NCBI RefSeq assembly: GCF_003853705.1
Contig: NZ_QTQI01000024.1
Coordinates: 62,001 to 126,000 of the forward strand
Length of the DNA stretch: 64,000 nt
Direction: 5' to 3'
From: Burkholderia sp. Bp8992
Lineage (GTDB): Bacteria > Pseudomonadota > Gammaproteobacteria > Burkholderiales > Burkholderiaceae
Shown piece after piece: positions 20,807-29,937 of the stretch (position 1 is the first letter of the stretch; each line of letters begins with the position of its first letter). Below the pieces are notes generated by a model, which made no database searches, was not told where the DNA came from, and saw nothing but the letters and a program-made list of their open reading frames with translations. The position numbers were made by a program, and so were the translations under genes.

Positions 20807-22000
20807 ATGACACGCGCCCCTTCCGCCCAGACACCGCATCGCATCGCGTTGCTGTTCAACGCGAACAAGGTCTACGACCGCGAGATCATCAGCGGCATCG
20901 GCCAGTACCTGCACACGACCCGCGTGGTGTGGGACCTGTTCCTCGAAGACGACTTCCGCTGCCGGCTCACGGGCATCGAGCGTTTCGACGGCGACGGCAT
21001 CATCGCGGACTTCGACGATCCCGCCGTCGCCGACGCACTCGCCGGCTCGCCGCTGCCGATCGTCGCGGTCGGCTCGTCGTACGAAGATCCGGCGCAGTAC
21101 CCGGCCGATGTCCCATATATTGCGACGGACAACCCGAAGCTCGTGTCGCTCGCGTATTCGCACCTGATCGGTGCGGGCCTTGCGCACTTCGCGATGTACA
21201 GCCTGCCGATCGCGCAGGAGAACCGCTGGGCGCAGCAGCGCGAGCTGGCGTTCGACCGGCTCGCGCGCGCGGACGGGCTCGACGCGCCGATCTATCGCGG
21301 GCTGTCGACCAGCGCGTCGGGCTGGAATCACGCGATCGAGCAGCTGATCGGCTGGCTGCACGCGCTGCCGAAACCCGTCGGCGTCATCGCCGTGACCGAC
21401 GCGCGTGCGCGGCATCTGTTGCAGGCCTGCATGATCGCCGGCATCGCGGTACCGGAACAGGTCGCGATCATCGGCATCGACAACGATCCGCTCACGCGCA
21501 CGCTGACGCGCATTCCGCTGTCGTCGGTGATCCAGGGCACCGAGGAAATGGGCCGCACCGCCGCACATCTGCTGCACCGGATGCTGCGCGGCGCGCGTTT
21601 TCCCGGGCAGCGCATTCTCGTGCCGCCGGTCGGCATCAACGTGCTCGAATCGACGCGCCACCAGCCGCTTGCGAGCCAGCACGTGATGCGCGCACGGCAT
21701 TTCATTCGCCAGTACGCGTGCCAGGGGATCAAGACCGAACAGGTTGCCGACTATGTCGGCGTATCGCGCTCGCTGCTCGAGGAGCACTTCCGTCGCGAAC
21801 TGCAGCGCACCGTGCACCAGGAAATCCTGCGTCACAAGCTCGAGGCCGCACAGGCGCTGCTCGCCGGCCGCCATGTGTCGAGCGCGGAAGTCGCGATCCG
21901 CTGCGGCTTCACGTCGTTGCAATACATGTACGCGGTGTTCCGCCGCGAACTCGGCTGCACGCCGCGCGAATATCAGGAACGCGCGGCTGCCACGAACTGA
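20807..22000 (+). CDS. xylR: Xylose operon activator, AraC family with sugar-binding domain
   Basis: 397-residue regulator. Start at 20807 ([11 protein letters not shown]) is chosen by alignment to the family; in-frame ATG further upstream would add a basic non-homologous tail. The N-terminal LacI-like ligand domain (about 12-280: [51 protein letters not shown]) binds xylose. The C-terminal AraC helix-turn-helix pair (about 295-392: [46 protein letters not shown]) binds DNA. Divergent from xylA, as in E. coli. Confidence 0.95.
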   Translation: MTRAPSAQTPHRIALLFNANKVYDREIISGIGQYLHTTRVVWDLFLEDDFRCRLTGIERFDGDGIIADFDDPAVADALAGSPLPIVAVGSSYEDPAQYPADVPYIATDNPKLVSLAYSHLIGAGLAHFAMYSLPIAQENRWAQQRELAFDRLARADGLDAPIYRGLSTSASGWNHAIEQLIGWLHALPKPVGVIAVTDARARHLLQACMIAGIAVPEQVAIIGIDNDPLTRTLTRIPLSSVIQGTEEMGRTAAHLLHRMLRGARFPGQRILVPPVGINVLESTRHQPLASQHVMRARHFIRQYACQGIKTEQVADYVGVSRSLLEEHFRRELQRTVHQEILRHKLEAAQALLAGRHVSSAEVAIRCGFTSLQYMYAVFRRELGCTPREYQERAAATN

Positions 22001-22027
22001 CGCCTGCCGCCCATCCGACCTCCATCC

Positions 22028-23116
22028 ATGCACCTCGATACCGACTCCTCACACCTGACACCCGGCGTGACACGCGTGCCTTCCGAGCCGTGGGGCACGT
22101 TGCCCGACGGCGAGCCCGTGCGGCGCTACACGCTGCGCAACGCGCACGGGATGCGCGTCGGCATCAGCGACCTCGGCGCGACCGTCGTGTCGTGGCTCGC
22201 CCCCGACCGCGCGGGGCGCTTTGCCGACATCGTGCTCGCCCACGACACGCCGGCCGAGTACCTCGAATCCGGTGTCTACCTCGGCGCGACGATCGGCCGC
22301 TGGGCGAACCGCATCGCCGGCGCGCGCTTCGCGCTCGACGGCGTCGACTACCTGCTCGACCGCAACGAGAACGGCAACCTGCTGCACGGCGGCGCGAACG
22401 GCTTTCATCGCGTGCGCTGGGACGTGATCGACGACTGCGGCGGGCTGACGCTGCGGCTCGATTCGCCGGAAGGCGACGCAGGATTCCCCGGCAACGTGAG
22501 CGTCCAGGTTCGCTACACGCTCGACGACGACGGCACGCTGACGATCGACTACGCGGGGTGGACCGACGCACCGACGCCGCTGAACCTGACGAATCACAGC
22601 TACTTCAACCTGAACGGGCGCCCCGGCAGCGATGTCCGCGGCCATCTGCTGCACATCGCCGCCGATGCGTTCCTCGAAGTGGACGACGCGCTGATCCCGA
22701 CCGGCACGGCCGACGTGACGGGCACGGCGTTCGATTTCCGCCAGAGCGCACCGATCGGCGCGCGCCTCGATTGGCCCCATTCGCAGCTGGCACGCGCGCG
22801 CGGCTTCGACCATTGCTTCGTCGTGGGCGACGGCGCCCGCGAGGTTCGGCCCGTCGCGCGGGTCTACGATCCGGAAAGCGGGCGCGAGTTGCTCGTGTCG
22901 ACCGATCAGCGGGGCCTGCAGCTCTATACGGGAAATTATCTCGACGGCGTACGCGTGAGCGGCGGCACGCTTTGCGCGCGACACGCCGCGCTGTGCGTCG
23001 AAGCCGGCGGCTTTCCGAATCAGGTCAACATGGCCGGCCTGAGTGACGACGTGATCCTCTATCCGGGCGCTACGTATCGGCAAACGACACGGTACCGGGT
23101 GGGCGTCCACGCGTAG
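22028..23116 (+). CDS. Aldose 1-epimerase (mutarotase)
   Basis: 362-residue GalM-family enzyme that interconverts alpha and beta anomers of aldoses, here probably supplying the xylose anomer used by XylA. Motifs: [11 protein letters not shown] (active-site Arg), [17 protein letters not shown] (catalytic His), [12 protein letters not shown] (catalytic His), and the C-terminal [13 protein letters not shown] with the catalytic Glu in place. It follows xylR by 27 bp on the same strand, so the two are probably co-transcribed. Confidence 0.93.
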   Translation: MHLDTDSSHLTPGVTRVPSEPWGTLPDGEPVRRYTLRNAHGMRVGISDLGATVVSWLAPDRAGRFADIVLAHDTPAEYLESGVYLGATIGRWANRIAGARFALDGVDYLLDRNENGNLLHGGANGFHRVRWDVIDDCGGLTLRLDSPEGDAGFPGNVSVQVRYTLDDDGTLTIDYAGWTDAPTPLNLTNHSYFNLNGRPGSDVRGHLLHIAADAFLEVDDALIPTGTADVTGTAFDFRQSAPIGARLDWPHSQLARARGFDHCFVVGDGAREVRPVARVYDPESGRELLVSTDQRGLQLYTGNYLDGVRVSGGTLCARHAALCVEAGGFPNQVNMAGLSDDVILYPGATYRQTTRYRVGVHA

Positions 23117-23697
23117 TCCGCACGAGCCGGCATCGACGCCCACGTCAGGCAACGGCCGCTCCCTCCCCCTGCCCCGAGCCGTCACGGGCGATGCAGCCTG
23201 CGCGCGCATCGCCCTCCATTCCTCGAAACCATTCCGCAGTCAAACCCGCACGGAACCTGACCGGCAAGGCGGTCTTCCGTCGCATCGGCATGCTTTCCGG
23301 GCAATACGAAACTAGAACGACTTCGAAAGCCATCCGAAATGATTTGAAATGGAAACGAATATGTCCGTCTCCGTCTCGTCATCTTTCGATGTTCGAATGC
23401 GCACGCCCGGGCACTGCCCCGTCGCTCCCGTCCCGGCTCCGGCATGGATTCGGAACGACGGTGCGCCCGGCGTTCCGGCGTGCGGGGCGGTCGGCATTGC
23501 GCCCTTGCACGGTCTTGCGTCTTGCGTCGAGTCGTCCACTGCATGACCGCCAGGAGCAGGCCTGCGGAAAGCGGCTTGGCCCGGACTCGGCAGAATCGTC
23601 TCCCGCCGCTTTCACGCCAGTACGAGCATCGGCAGCTCCATTTCACGTGTACGGCCGGCAACGACAGCGACGCATCGACGTCGGCCAAGGATAGAGG
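23117..23697. other. 581-bp gap without a convincing gene
   Basis: Between the epimerase and the small lipoprotein gene. Several open frames exist on both strands but none has a ribosome site or a recognisable protein pattern. A slightly AT-richer part (23300-23400) may carry the promoter for the lipoprotein and phospholipase genes; no clear minus-35/minus-10 pair was found. Confidence 0.4.
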
Positions 23698-23829
23698 ATG
23701 AAAAAAACCCGGGCAGTCACCTGTCTGTTCTTGTTGCTCGCGAGCGCAATGCTTTCGGGATGCGGCGACGACAGCGGCCATATCGATTCCTCACCGGTCG
23801 CCAAGAAGATTTTTCACTGCGGCAACTGA
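23698..23829 (+). CDS. Small lipoprotein (43 aa) upstream of phospholipase C
   Basis: Short gene starting MKKTRAVTCL with a strong AGGATAGAGG site before it. The hydrophobic leader ends in the lipobox LSGC (Cys22), followed by GDDSG, so the mature lipoprotein would be only 22 residues (the D at +3 leaves outer-membrane sorting likely). It ends in FHCGN with a second cysteine. It resembles short lipoprotein genes that gene finders miss. The stop lies 20 bp before the phospholipase start, so they are likely co-transcribed. No function is known to me. Confidence 0.65.
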   Translation: MKKTRAVTCLFLLLASAMLSGCGDDSGHIDSSPVAKKIFHCGN

Positions 23830-23849
23830 TCAATTGTACGAAGCGAAAC

Positions 23850-25919
23850 ATGACCGTTAACCGTAGAGATTTCATCAGGCAATCTGCAGCAGTGTTGGGT
23901 GCGACGACGGCGATGACGCTGTTGCCGGCCAGCATACGGCGTGCGCTCGCGATTCCGGCGGCCTCGAAGACAGGGACGATCGCCGACGTCGAGCATGTCG
24001 TCATCCTCATGCAGGAAAATCGCTCTTTCGATCACTACCTTGGCCAGCACGCCGGATTTCGCGGCTTCAACGATCGATCGACGTTTCCCATCGACAATCA
24101 ACGCTCGATGTGGAATCAACCGGACGGCAAGGGTGCATATGTGAACCCCTTCCATCTCGATACCAACGCAACGAAAGCGCAAACGATCAGCTCGCTTCCG
24201 CACGGCTGGGCCGACGGGCACGGTGCGTGGAACGCGGGCCGCTGGGACAACTGGGTTTCGGCGAAAGGCGCGCTCACGATGGGCCACTTTTCGCGGAACG
24301 ATATCCCGTTCCATTACGCGCTGGCGGATGCATTCACCGTATGCGATGCCTATTTCTCCTCGTGCATGGGCCCGACCAACACGAATCGGCTCCATCTGAT
24401 GACAGGCATGATCGACGTGGCCGGCACGGGCGGCGGACCGCTGATCGACAACACGCCGGCGAATATCTTCACGTGGACGACGTACCCGGAGCGGCTGCAG
24501 AAGGCCGGTATCAGCTGGCATGTCTATCAAGGTTCGGACGGCACCGAATCGTTCAAGACGACACTCACGCCGGCCCCCGCGGGATCCACGAACGTCGATT
24601 TTCCGAATCCGTACAACGTCCTGAATTTCTTCCAGGCCTATACGTCGGCGAATGCGGACCCGGCACTCGTGGCAAACGGCACGACCAAGCGCACCCTGGC
24701 GGACTTCACCCGCGACGTGAAATCCGGCACGTTGCCCCAGGTATCCTGGCTCTTGCCGCCGTACATGTGCTCGGAACACCCCGCTCGCGCGCCGGCCGAC
24801 GGCGCGACCTATATCGCCGCCGTGCTGGACGCGCTGACGTCCAATCCCGATACATGGAGCAAGACGGCACTGTTCGTCACCTACGACGAGAACGACGGAT
24901 TCTTCGACCACGTCGTTCCGCCGTCGCCACCAGCCTCCGGCCAGGACGGCCTGTCGAACGTCCCCACCGCGCGTGAATTCTATTCGGGCAGCGCGACGAA
25001 TCCCGCGGGCCCAGTGGGACTCGGCGCGCGCGTGCCGATGTTCGTCGTCTCGCCGTGGTCCAGGGGCGCGTGGACATGCTCGGAGGTGTTCGACCATACG
25101 TCGATCATCAAATTTCTCGAGAAGCGCTTCGGCGTGGTCGAGCCGAACATCAGCGCATGGCGCCGTGCAGTGTGCGGCGACCTCACTTCGGCGTTCGACT
25201 TCACGAACCCCGACGCGAGCGCCGTTACCGTTCCGTCGGTGGCAGGATTGAGTGCGGCGGCGGCCGCACAAAGCACGCTGCCGGCCCCCACGGCGCCGCT
25301 CACCCAGGTGATGACGCAGCAGGAGCGCGGCAGCCGAAACGCGCGCGCACTGCCGTATGAGCTGTTCGTCAATGCCGCCGAAAGCCCCGCATCCGGCAGC
25401 CTGACGCTCACGTTCGTGAACAGCGGAAGCGTCGCGGCCGGGTTTGCCGTCCATTCCGGCATTTCACCCACGTCGGTCAGGCGCTATACGGTCGATACGC
25501 GAACCCGGCTGTCCGACAGCTGGGGCTTTGCCGCCGCGGCGGCCGGTGTCGCCGCATACGACATCACGGTGGTCGCCCCCAACGGCTTCGTTCGGCGTTT
25601 CAGTTCCTCCGGTTCGAATGCAGGTACACGGGAAGCGACGGTCTGCTATGAAGTCACCCAGGGCGACCTCGAGATCAGCCTGACGAATAGCGGAACATCC
25701 GGCGTGACATTCACGATCACGGACAATCGCTATGGTGTCGCGGCGCAATCCGTGACCGTGCAGGCCGGACGGACGGTACAGGTTCCGTGGTCCCTCGCGG
25801 CAAGCAAGCGATGGTATGACATCAGCATCACGTGCGACGCCGATGCCCGTTTTCTGCGGCAGTTTTCCGGATATGTCGAAACCGGCGCCCCCGGCGTGAC
25901 CGATCCGTCGATGGCCTGA
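23850..25919 (+). CDS. Phosphocholine-specific phospholipase C, Tat-exported
   Basis: 689-residue secreted phospholipase of the Pseudomonas/Burkholderia PlcH/PlcN family that cleaves phosphatidylcholine or sphingomyelin head groups. Start at 23850 (MTVNRRDFIRQSAAV) gives a canonical twin-arginine signal (RRDFIRQ). The acid-phosphatase-like catalytic domain shows ENRSFDHYLG, NTNRLHLMTGM, YDENDGFFDHV and the late SEVFDHTSII. Two C-terminal DUF756 domains follow (about 500-680). Length is normal. It may help with phosphate or choline scavenging or act as a virulence factor; no phosphate box was identified. Confidence 0.95.
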   Translation: MTVNRRDFIRQSAAVLGATTAMTLLPASIRRALAIPAASKTGTIADVEHVVILMQENRSFDHYLGQHAGFRGFNDRSTFPIDNQRSMWNQPDGKGAYVNPFHLDTNATKAQTISSLPHGWADGHGAWNAGRWDNWVSAKGALTMGHFSRNDIPFHYALADAFTVCDAYFSSCMGPTNTNRLHLMTGMIDVAGTGGGPLIDNTPANIFTWTTYPERLQKAGISWHVYQGSDGTESFKTTLTPAPAGSTNVDFPNPYNVLNFFQAYTSANADPALVANGTTKRTLADFTRDVKSGTLPQVSWLLPPYMCSEHPARAPADGATYIAAVLDALTSNPDTWSKTALFVTYDENDGFFDHVVPPSPPASGQDGLSNVPTAREFYSGSATNPAGPVGLGARVPMFVVSPWSRGAWTCSEVFDHTSIIKFLEKRFGVVEPNISAWRRAVCGDLTSAFDFTNPDASAVTVPSVAGLSAAAAAQSTLPAPTAPLTQVMTQQERGSRNARALPYELFVNAAESPASGSLTLTFVNSGSVAAGFAVHSGISPTSVRRYTVDTRTRLSDSWGFAAAAAGVAAYDITVVAPNGFVRRFSSSGSNAGTREATVCYEVTQGDLEISLTNSGTSGVTFTITDNRYGVAAQSVTVQAGRTVQVPWSLAASKRWYDISITCDADARFLRQFSGYVETGAPGVTDPSMA

Positions 25920-26000
25920 GCCATTCGACGCCGGCGCGAATGCATCGAGAGGCAAAGCAACGAGGCGGCGCCGGATGAAACCGGGGCGCGCGCGCCGGGA

Positions 26001-26029
26001 GCATGACCGGTCGAGCGGGCCGGTCATGC
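26001..26029. terminator. Inverted repeat between convergent plc and racemase genes
   Basis: Perfect 10-bp arms GCATGACCGG and CCGGTCATGC separated by 9 bases. It sits at the junction of two convergent genes and overlaps the racemase stop codon, so it probably acts as a two-way transcription end even though no T-run follows. Confidence 0.55.
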
Positions 26030-27490
26030 TGCCACGCCGGCCGCGGCGGCATAGGCGATGCATCGACGTGCCAACACCTCGGTCGGATCGACAAGCGTTG
26101 CCCGAACGCCGTTTCGCGAAACGTACTCCGTGCCGGGCAACAGGATCGGAAGCTCGGTACACCCAAGCAAGATCACTTCGACGCCGTCGGAAATCAATCC
26201 ATCGACCGCCGCCTTGATGTCTTCTTCACATTGTCCCGTCGAGAAACCCGCCTTGACGCCGTGCCTGCCGTAAATCGCTTCCATCACGCGCGCCTGCAAC
26301 TCGGGCCCCGGCGCGACTTGCGTGAGCCCCTGCGCGTCGAGCGCCTTCTTGTACACGCCGCTCTCGATCGTCCCGGACGTTGCCAGCACGCCAACCGCTC
26401 GCAGCGCCGGGTAGGTCTCGCGCAGATGAGCGACCGTGACCGTCAGCATGTTGACGATCGGGATGCCGAGCCAAGGCTGAATGCGCTCCACAAATGCATG
26501 GGCAGTGTTGCAGGGGATCGCGATGACGTCCGCGCCTCCGTCCTCGAGCTTCTTGCAGGTCGAGTACAACGAAATCGTAGGGTCCATGCCGGCGCCGACG
26601 AGATTTTCCGTTCTATCGGGAATTTGCGGGTTTTGCTCGACCAGCAGCTTGATATGGTCCTGATCGCGCGACGCCGGCGTGTTGCGCACGATCTTGTTCA
26701 GAAAATCGACGGTCGCAGCCGGCCCGACGCCGCCGACGACGCCGACCTTGAACGTCGGCGCGCACGAACCGCCCGGCGCCGAAACGGCGTACTGCGCGTA
26801 CACCAGATTGGAATCGATCAGCGGCACGCGCTGCGGGCCGAGCGTGTCCGCGACAAGTGCGATTTCCGTCAGGGCCGGGACGATGACCTGCGCCCCCTGA
26901 TCCGTCAGGTCCTCGCACGCAGCGCGCAGTCGTTCGACCGGCCGCCCTCGGAGGTTGCCGCGCTTGATCCCGTCCGGCCCGTAGATCGCGTCGGTCACGG
27001 GATCAATTTCGCCCTGCGCCCGCGGATAGAGGATCTCGAACCGCGGTGAAGGAAAGTACGTCTCGAACAATTTCTTTCCGCGTACATAGTCCGAAGCCAT
27101 CACGCCAATGCGGGTAACGCCGGGGAACGTTTGCCGCACGTAGGTGCGAAGCGCGTCGACCATGTCGACGATCGGCAGCCTCGTGTTCGCCTTCAGTTCA
27201 TCGATAAACGTATGGCTCAGAAAGCATGGGAGCACGACGGTCGTCACACCACGCTTCTCGAACTCGCGGATCATGTCGAACACATAAAGCTTGCGCTCCG
27301 TCGTGGCGGCGCTGCTCGATCCCGAGCCATTGAAGGGGCGCTGCTCGAAAATCATGTCGGCATGCTCATCATCGGACGACGCGGCAGCTGCCTTCACCAT
27401 CTTGAAGAACACGTCGGCGCTTCCGAGCGGACCAAGACCGCCGACGACGCCGAACTTCCGCCGAGCGGCCACGGATTCGGGGTGTTTCAT
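26024..27490 (-). CDS. Tandem two-domain aspartate/glutamate racemase family protein
   Basis: 488-residue protein made of two copies of the Asp/Glu racemase fold. Such PLP-independent enzymes use two cysteines to invert an amino-acid alpha carbon. Domain 2 (about 247-480) keeps both: IPCNTAH (C327) and LLGCTELP (C444). Domain 1 (about 12-235) keeps VLPCFLSH (C89), but the second site reads IVPALTEI, with L207 where the cysteine belongs. Single-domain homologues are about 230-240 aa, so this is a fused duplication with one crippled or repurposed half. Start at 27490 overlaps the symporter stop by 4 bases; D-/L-aspartate or glutamate taken up by that symporter is the natural candidate substrate. 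Confidence 0.88.
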   Translation of the reverse strand: MKHPESVAARRKFGVVGGLGPLGSADVFFKMVKAAAASSDDEHADMIFEQRPFNGSGSSSAATTERKLYVFDMIREFEKRGVTTVVLPCFLSHTFIDELKANTRLPIVDMVDALRTYVRQTFPGVTRIGVMASDYVRGKKLFETYFPSPRFEILYPRAQGEIDPVTDAIYGPDGIKRGNLRGRPVERLRAACEDLTDQGAQVIVPALTEIALVADTLGPQRVPLIDSNLVYAQYAVSAPGGSCAPTFKVGVVGGVGPAATVDFLNKIVRNTPASRDQDHIKLLVEQNPQIPDRTENLVGAGMDPTISLYSTCKKLEDGGADVIAIPCNTAHAFVERIQPWLGIPIVNMLTVTVAHLRETYPALRAVGVLATSGTIESGVYKKALDAQGLTQVAPGPELQARVMEAIYGRHGVKAGFSTGQCEEDIKAAVDGLISDGVEVILLGCTELPILLPGTEYVSRNGVRATLVDPTEVLARRCIAYAAAAGVAA

Positions 27491-28767
27491 GCGTTCAGCT
27501 CCGGCGGGTCGAAGGCGGCATTGCCCGGCACAGCCGACCGGTTGCCTTCCCACTTCGCGATCACGGCCGTCGCGACGCTGTTGCCGATGACGTTTGTCAT
27601 CGTGCGCCCCATATCGAGAAGCTGATCGATCGCGAGAACCATGGCGACGCCCGCGGCCGGCAGGTGAAACATCGGGGCCACCGCGGCCACGACGACAACG
27701 GATCCGCGCGGCACGCTTGCCATGCCCTTGCTGCTCAGCATGAGAATCAGCAGCATGACAATCTGTTGCGACAACGGCATGTGCACGCCGAAGGCTTGCG
27801 CGATGAAGATCGCTGCGAACGCCTGATACATCATCGAACCGTCGAGGTTGAACGCATAGCCCAACGGAAGCGTGAACCCGACCACCTTCTTGTCGACGCC
27901 GAACTTCTCCAGTTGTTCGGTCAGGCGTGGATAGGCAGCCTCGCTGCTCGCGGTGGAGAAGGCGATCAATGCGGGTTCGCGCACGGCTTTCAGCAGGCCG
28001 ACGACGCGTCGCCCAAGAAATGCATAACCGATACCGACCAGGATCGCCCAAAGGACGAGCAAGCCGAGATAGAACGCGCCGATCAGCTTGCCGTACGTGT
28101 AGATCACATCCAGGCCGCGAAGCGTGACCGCCGAAGCGATCGCGCCGAACACGCCGAGCGGCGCCGCTCGCATCACGTAGTTAGTCAGGCGCAACATCAC
28201 CGGCACCAGCCCGTCGATTGCCTGGATCACGACGCCGACCCGCGGGTCTTTCCTGAGTGCGCTCAGCGCGATGCCAAGGAATACCGAGAATACGAGGATC
28301 TGGAGAATGTCGTTGCGTGCCATCGCATCGAGCAGGCTGGTCGGGAATGCGTGCGTGATCACGTCCCGTGCGTTCAACGCTGCCGTATTCAGCCCCGTGT
28401 TGACCTCCGCGGCGGAGTCCGTGAGATGAAGACCGGCTCCCGGCTCCAGCGCATTGGCCATGACGAGCCCAAGGCCCAAGGAAATCAGCGACGCGCAGAT
28501 GAACCAGCCGACCGAACGAAAGCCGATCCGGCCGACGTCGTCACCGCTGTCCATCCCGGCCAGGCCCGAAACGAGTGTGGCGAAGACCAGCGGCGCAATG
28601 ATCATCTTGATCAGCCGCAGAAAGATGTCCGTCACGATCGAAAAGTAACCGGCGACCGCTTTGAGCGTACCGGGATCGGCGAGGTTCTTGTGACACACGT
28701 AGCCGGCAACGACACCTAGAACCATGCCGGCGGCGATGTTGAGAGTGAGGCGATTTTTCATGTCCAT
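27487..28767 (-). CDS. Dicarboxylate/amino acid:cation symporter (DctA/GltP family)
   Basis: 426-residue inner-membrane transporter for C4-dicarboxylates or acidic amino acids with H+ or Na+. Features: about eight transmembrane helices, FLRLIKMIIAPLVFATLVSGLAGM, the serine-rich hairpin FSTASSEAAYPRL, NLDGSMMYQAFAAIFIAQAFG, SSKGMASVPRGS and DRGRT-like DMGRTMTNVIGNS. The tandem ATGs at 28767 and 28761 are both possible; an AAGGA site 9 bases before 28761 favours the second. It overlaps the racemase start, so transport and racemisation are coupled. The upstream gap carries a long inverted repeat (28906-28930). Confidence 0.93.
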   Translation of the reverse strand: MDMKNRLTLNIAAGMVLGVVAGYVCHKNLADPGTLKAVAGYFSIVTDIFLRLIKMIIAPLVFATLVSGLAGMDSGDDVGRIGFRSVGWFICASLISLGLGLVMANALEPGAGLHLTDSAAEVNTGLNTAALNARDVITHAFPTSLLDAMARNDILQILVFSVFLGIALSALRKDPRVGVVIQAIDGLVPVMLRLTNYVMRAAPLGVFGAIASAVTLRGLDVIYTYGKLIGAFYLGLLVLWAILVGIGYAFLGRRVVGLLKAVREPALIAFSTASSEAAYPRLTEQLEKFGVDKKVVGFTLPLGYAFNLDGSMMYQAFAAIFIAQAFGVHMPLSQQIVMLLILMLSSKGMASVPRGSVVVVAAVAPMFHLPAAGVAMVLAIDQLLDMGRTMTNVIGNSVATAVIAKWEGNRSAVPGNAAFDPPELNA

Positions 28768-28905
28768 TCGTCCTTGGAGGGCGCCGGGCGGCCGAAGCCT
28801 GCGGGGCGCTGGGAATGGGCTCAAATGACGCCGGCCGGACGTCACAATTGCCGCTGGAACGAATGGTAGGGAGCGTCAATAAAACCGTGATGCCAGTGCA
28901 TCATG

Positions 28906-28930
28906 ATCGTATGCGAGATTCGCATACGAT
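28906..28930. promoter_or_regulatory. Perfect 11-bp inverted repeat upstream of the symporter operon
   Basis: ATCGTATGCGA-GAT-TCGCATACGAT, 11-bp arms around 3 bases, 139 bp before the symporter start and 10 bp after the lysR stop. It has no T-tract on either side, so an operator (for the adjacent LysR protein or another dimeric regulator) is more likely than a terminator. Confidence 0.55.
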
Positions 28931-28939
28931 GGGAAAACC

Positions 28940-29854
28940 CTAGCCGAGCCGCGGCGATGCCGAACGGAGGTGCTGCCAGAGCGTGTCCAGGAATTCGCTG
29001 CGGTTGGAGACATCGCGATAGACGCGCAGCTCGACTTCGAGATGCCACGCCGCCGGCCCGGCAGGCACGAGATCGCCGGTTTCCAGCTCTGCGGCGATCG
29101 AACTCCTGGGCAGCCACGCGACGCCCTCGCCCGCCAGCACGAGCTTCTTCAACACTTCGGCCATGTCCGACTCGTAGTGCAGCTGCAATACGGGTGTTCC
29201 GGGCGCTCGGGTGAGCAGCAACGCAAGACAACGTCCGAAGTAGCTGGTGTCCGTATACGAAATGAGCGGCAGCGGAACCTGCTTCGTCCCCGGCAGGCGA
29301 AACATGGGCGCCGAGCGCCGGTTCGGCCTGCACGCGGGCATCAGCGTATCGATACCGACGGTCACGTGCTCGTATCGGCCAGGGTCGAGATGCAACGGCA
29401 GTTCGGGATGGTGATAGGCAAACATCAGCTCGCAGTTCCCGTTGACGAGCATCAGGATCGAGTCGTGCACGTTGGTTGGAATGACGCGCGCCCGAACTTC
29501 TCCGAAATGGAGCGCAAGCGCCTTGAGCCAGCCGGGCAGAAAATTGAGCGCGATCGTGTGGCCGGCCGCAATCTGCAGACTCTTGCCGGCGATTCGTTGC
29601 TCGGTGCGAATGATGGCACGCGTATCGAACAATCGGCTGAGCACGTCTTCAGCCGTCTCGCGAAACAGTCGTCCGGCCGGCGTAAGCACCGGCGGGAAGC
29701 TGCTGCGATCGATCAGCTCCGCGCCGATCCACTGCTCGAGCGACTGGATTCGGCGACTGAAGCCCGACTGCGTGACGTTGCGAAACTCCGCGGCGCGGGA
29801 GAAGCTCTGGTATTGCGCGAGGGCGATGAAATCCTCGATCCACTTGATTTCCAT
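28940..29854 (-). CDS. LysR family transcriptional regulator
   Basis: 304-residue regulator with an N-terminal winged helix (MEIKWIEDFIALAQYQSFSRAAEFRNVTQSGFSRRIQSLE, cited in part: SRAAEFRNVTQSGFSRRI) and a periplasmic-binding-like effector domain from about residue 90. The recognition segment QSGFSRRIQ is close to the YjiE/HypT-type subgroup. Co-oriented with and immediately upstream of the symporter-racemase operon, which it probably controls; an acidic amino acid would be a sensible effector. Confidence 0.92.
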   Translation of the reverse strand: MEIKWIEDFIALAQYQSFSRAAEFRNVTQSGFSRRIQSLEQWIGAELIDRSSFPPVLTPAGRLFRETAEDVLSRLFDTRAIIRTEQRIAGKSLQIAAGHTIALNFLPGWLKALALHFGEVRARVIPTNVHDSILMLVNGNCELMFAYHHPELPLHLDPGRYEHVTVGIDTLMPACRPNRRSAPMFRLPGTKQVPLPLISYTDTSYFGRCLALLLTRAPGTPVLQLHYESDMAEVLKKLVLAGEGVAWLPRSSIAAELETGDLVPAGPAAWHLEVELRVYRDVSNRSEFLDTLWQHLRSASPRLG

Positions 29855-29937
29855 AGTTGCCTGGGCAAGCCGTGAGCGGTCCGAATTGGAGACACATTAA
29901 CAAACGGGCAGACAAATCGGTAGGCAAAAACCGCCGA

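Noticed and set aside
23182-23781. 199-codon minus-strand frame in the gap before phospholipase C
   Set aside because: No ribosome site, biased composition, and it runs antisense to the well-supported lipoprotein gene.
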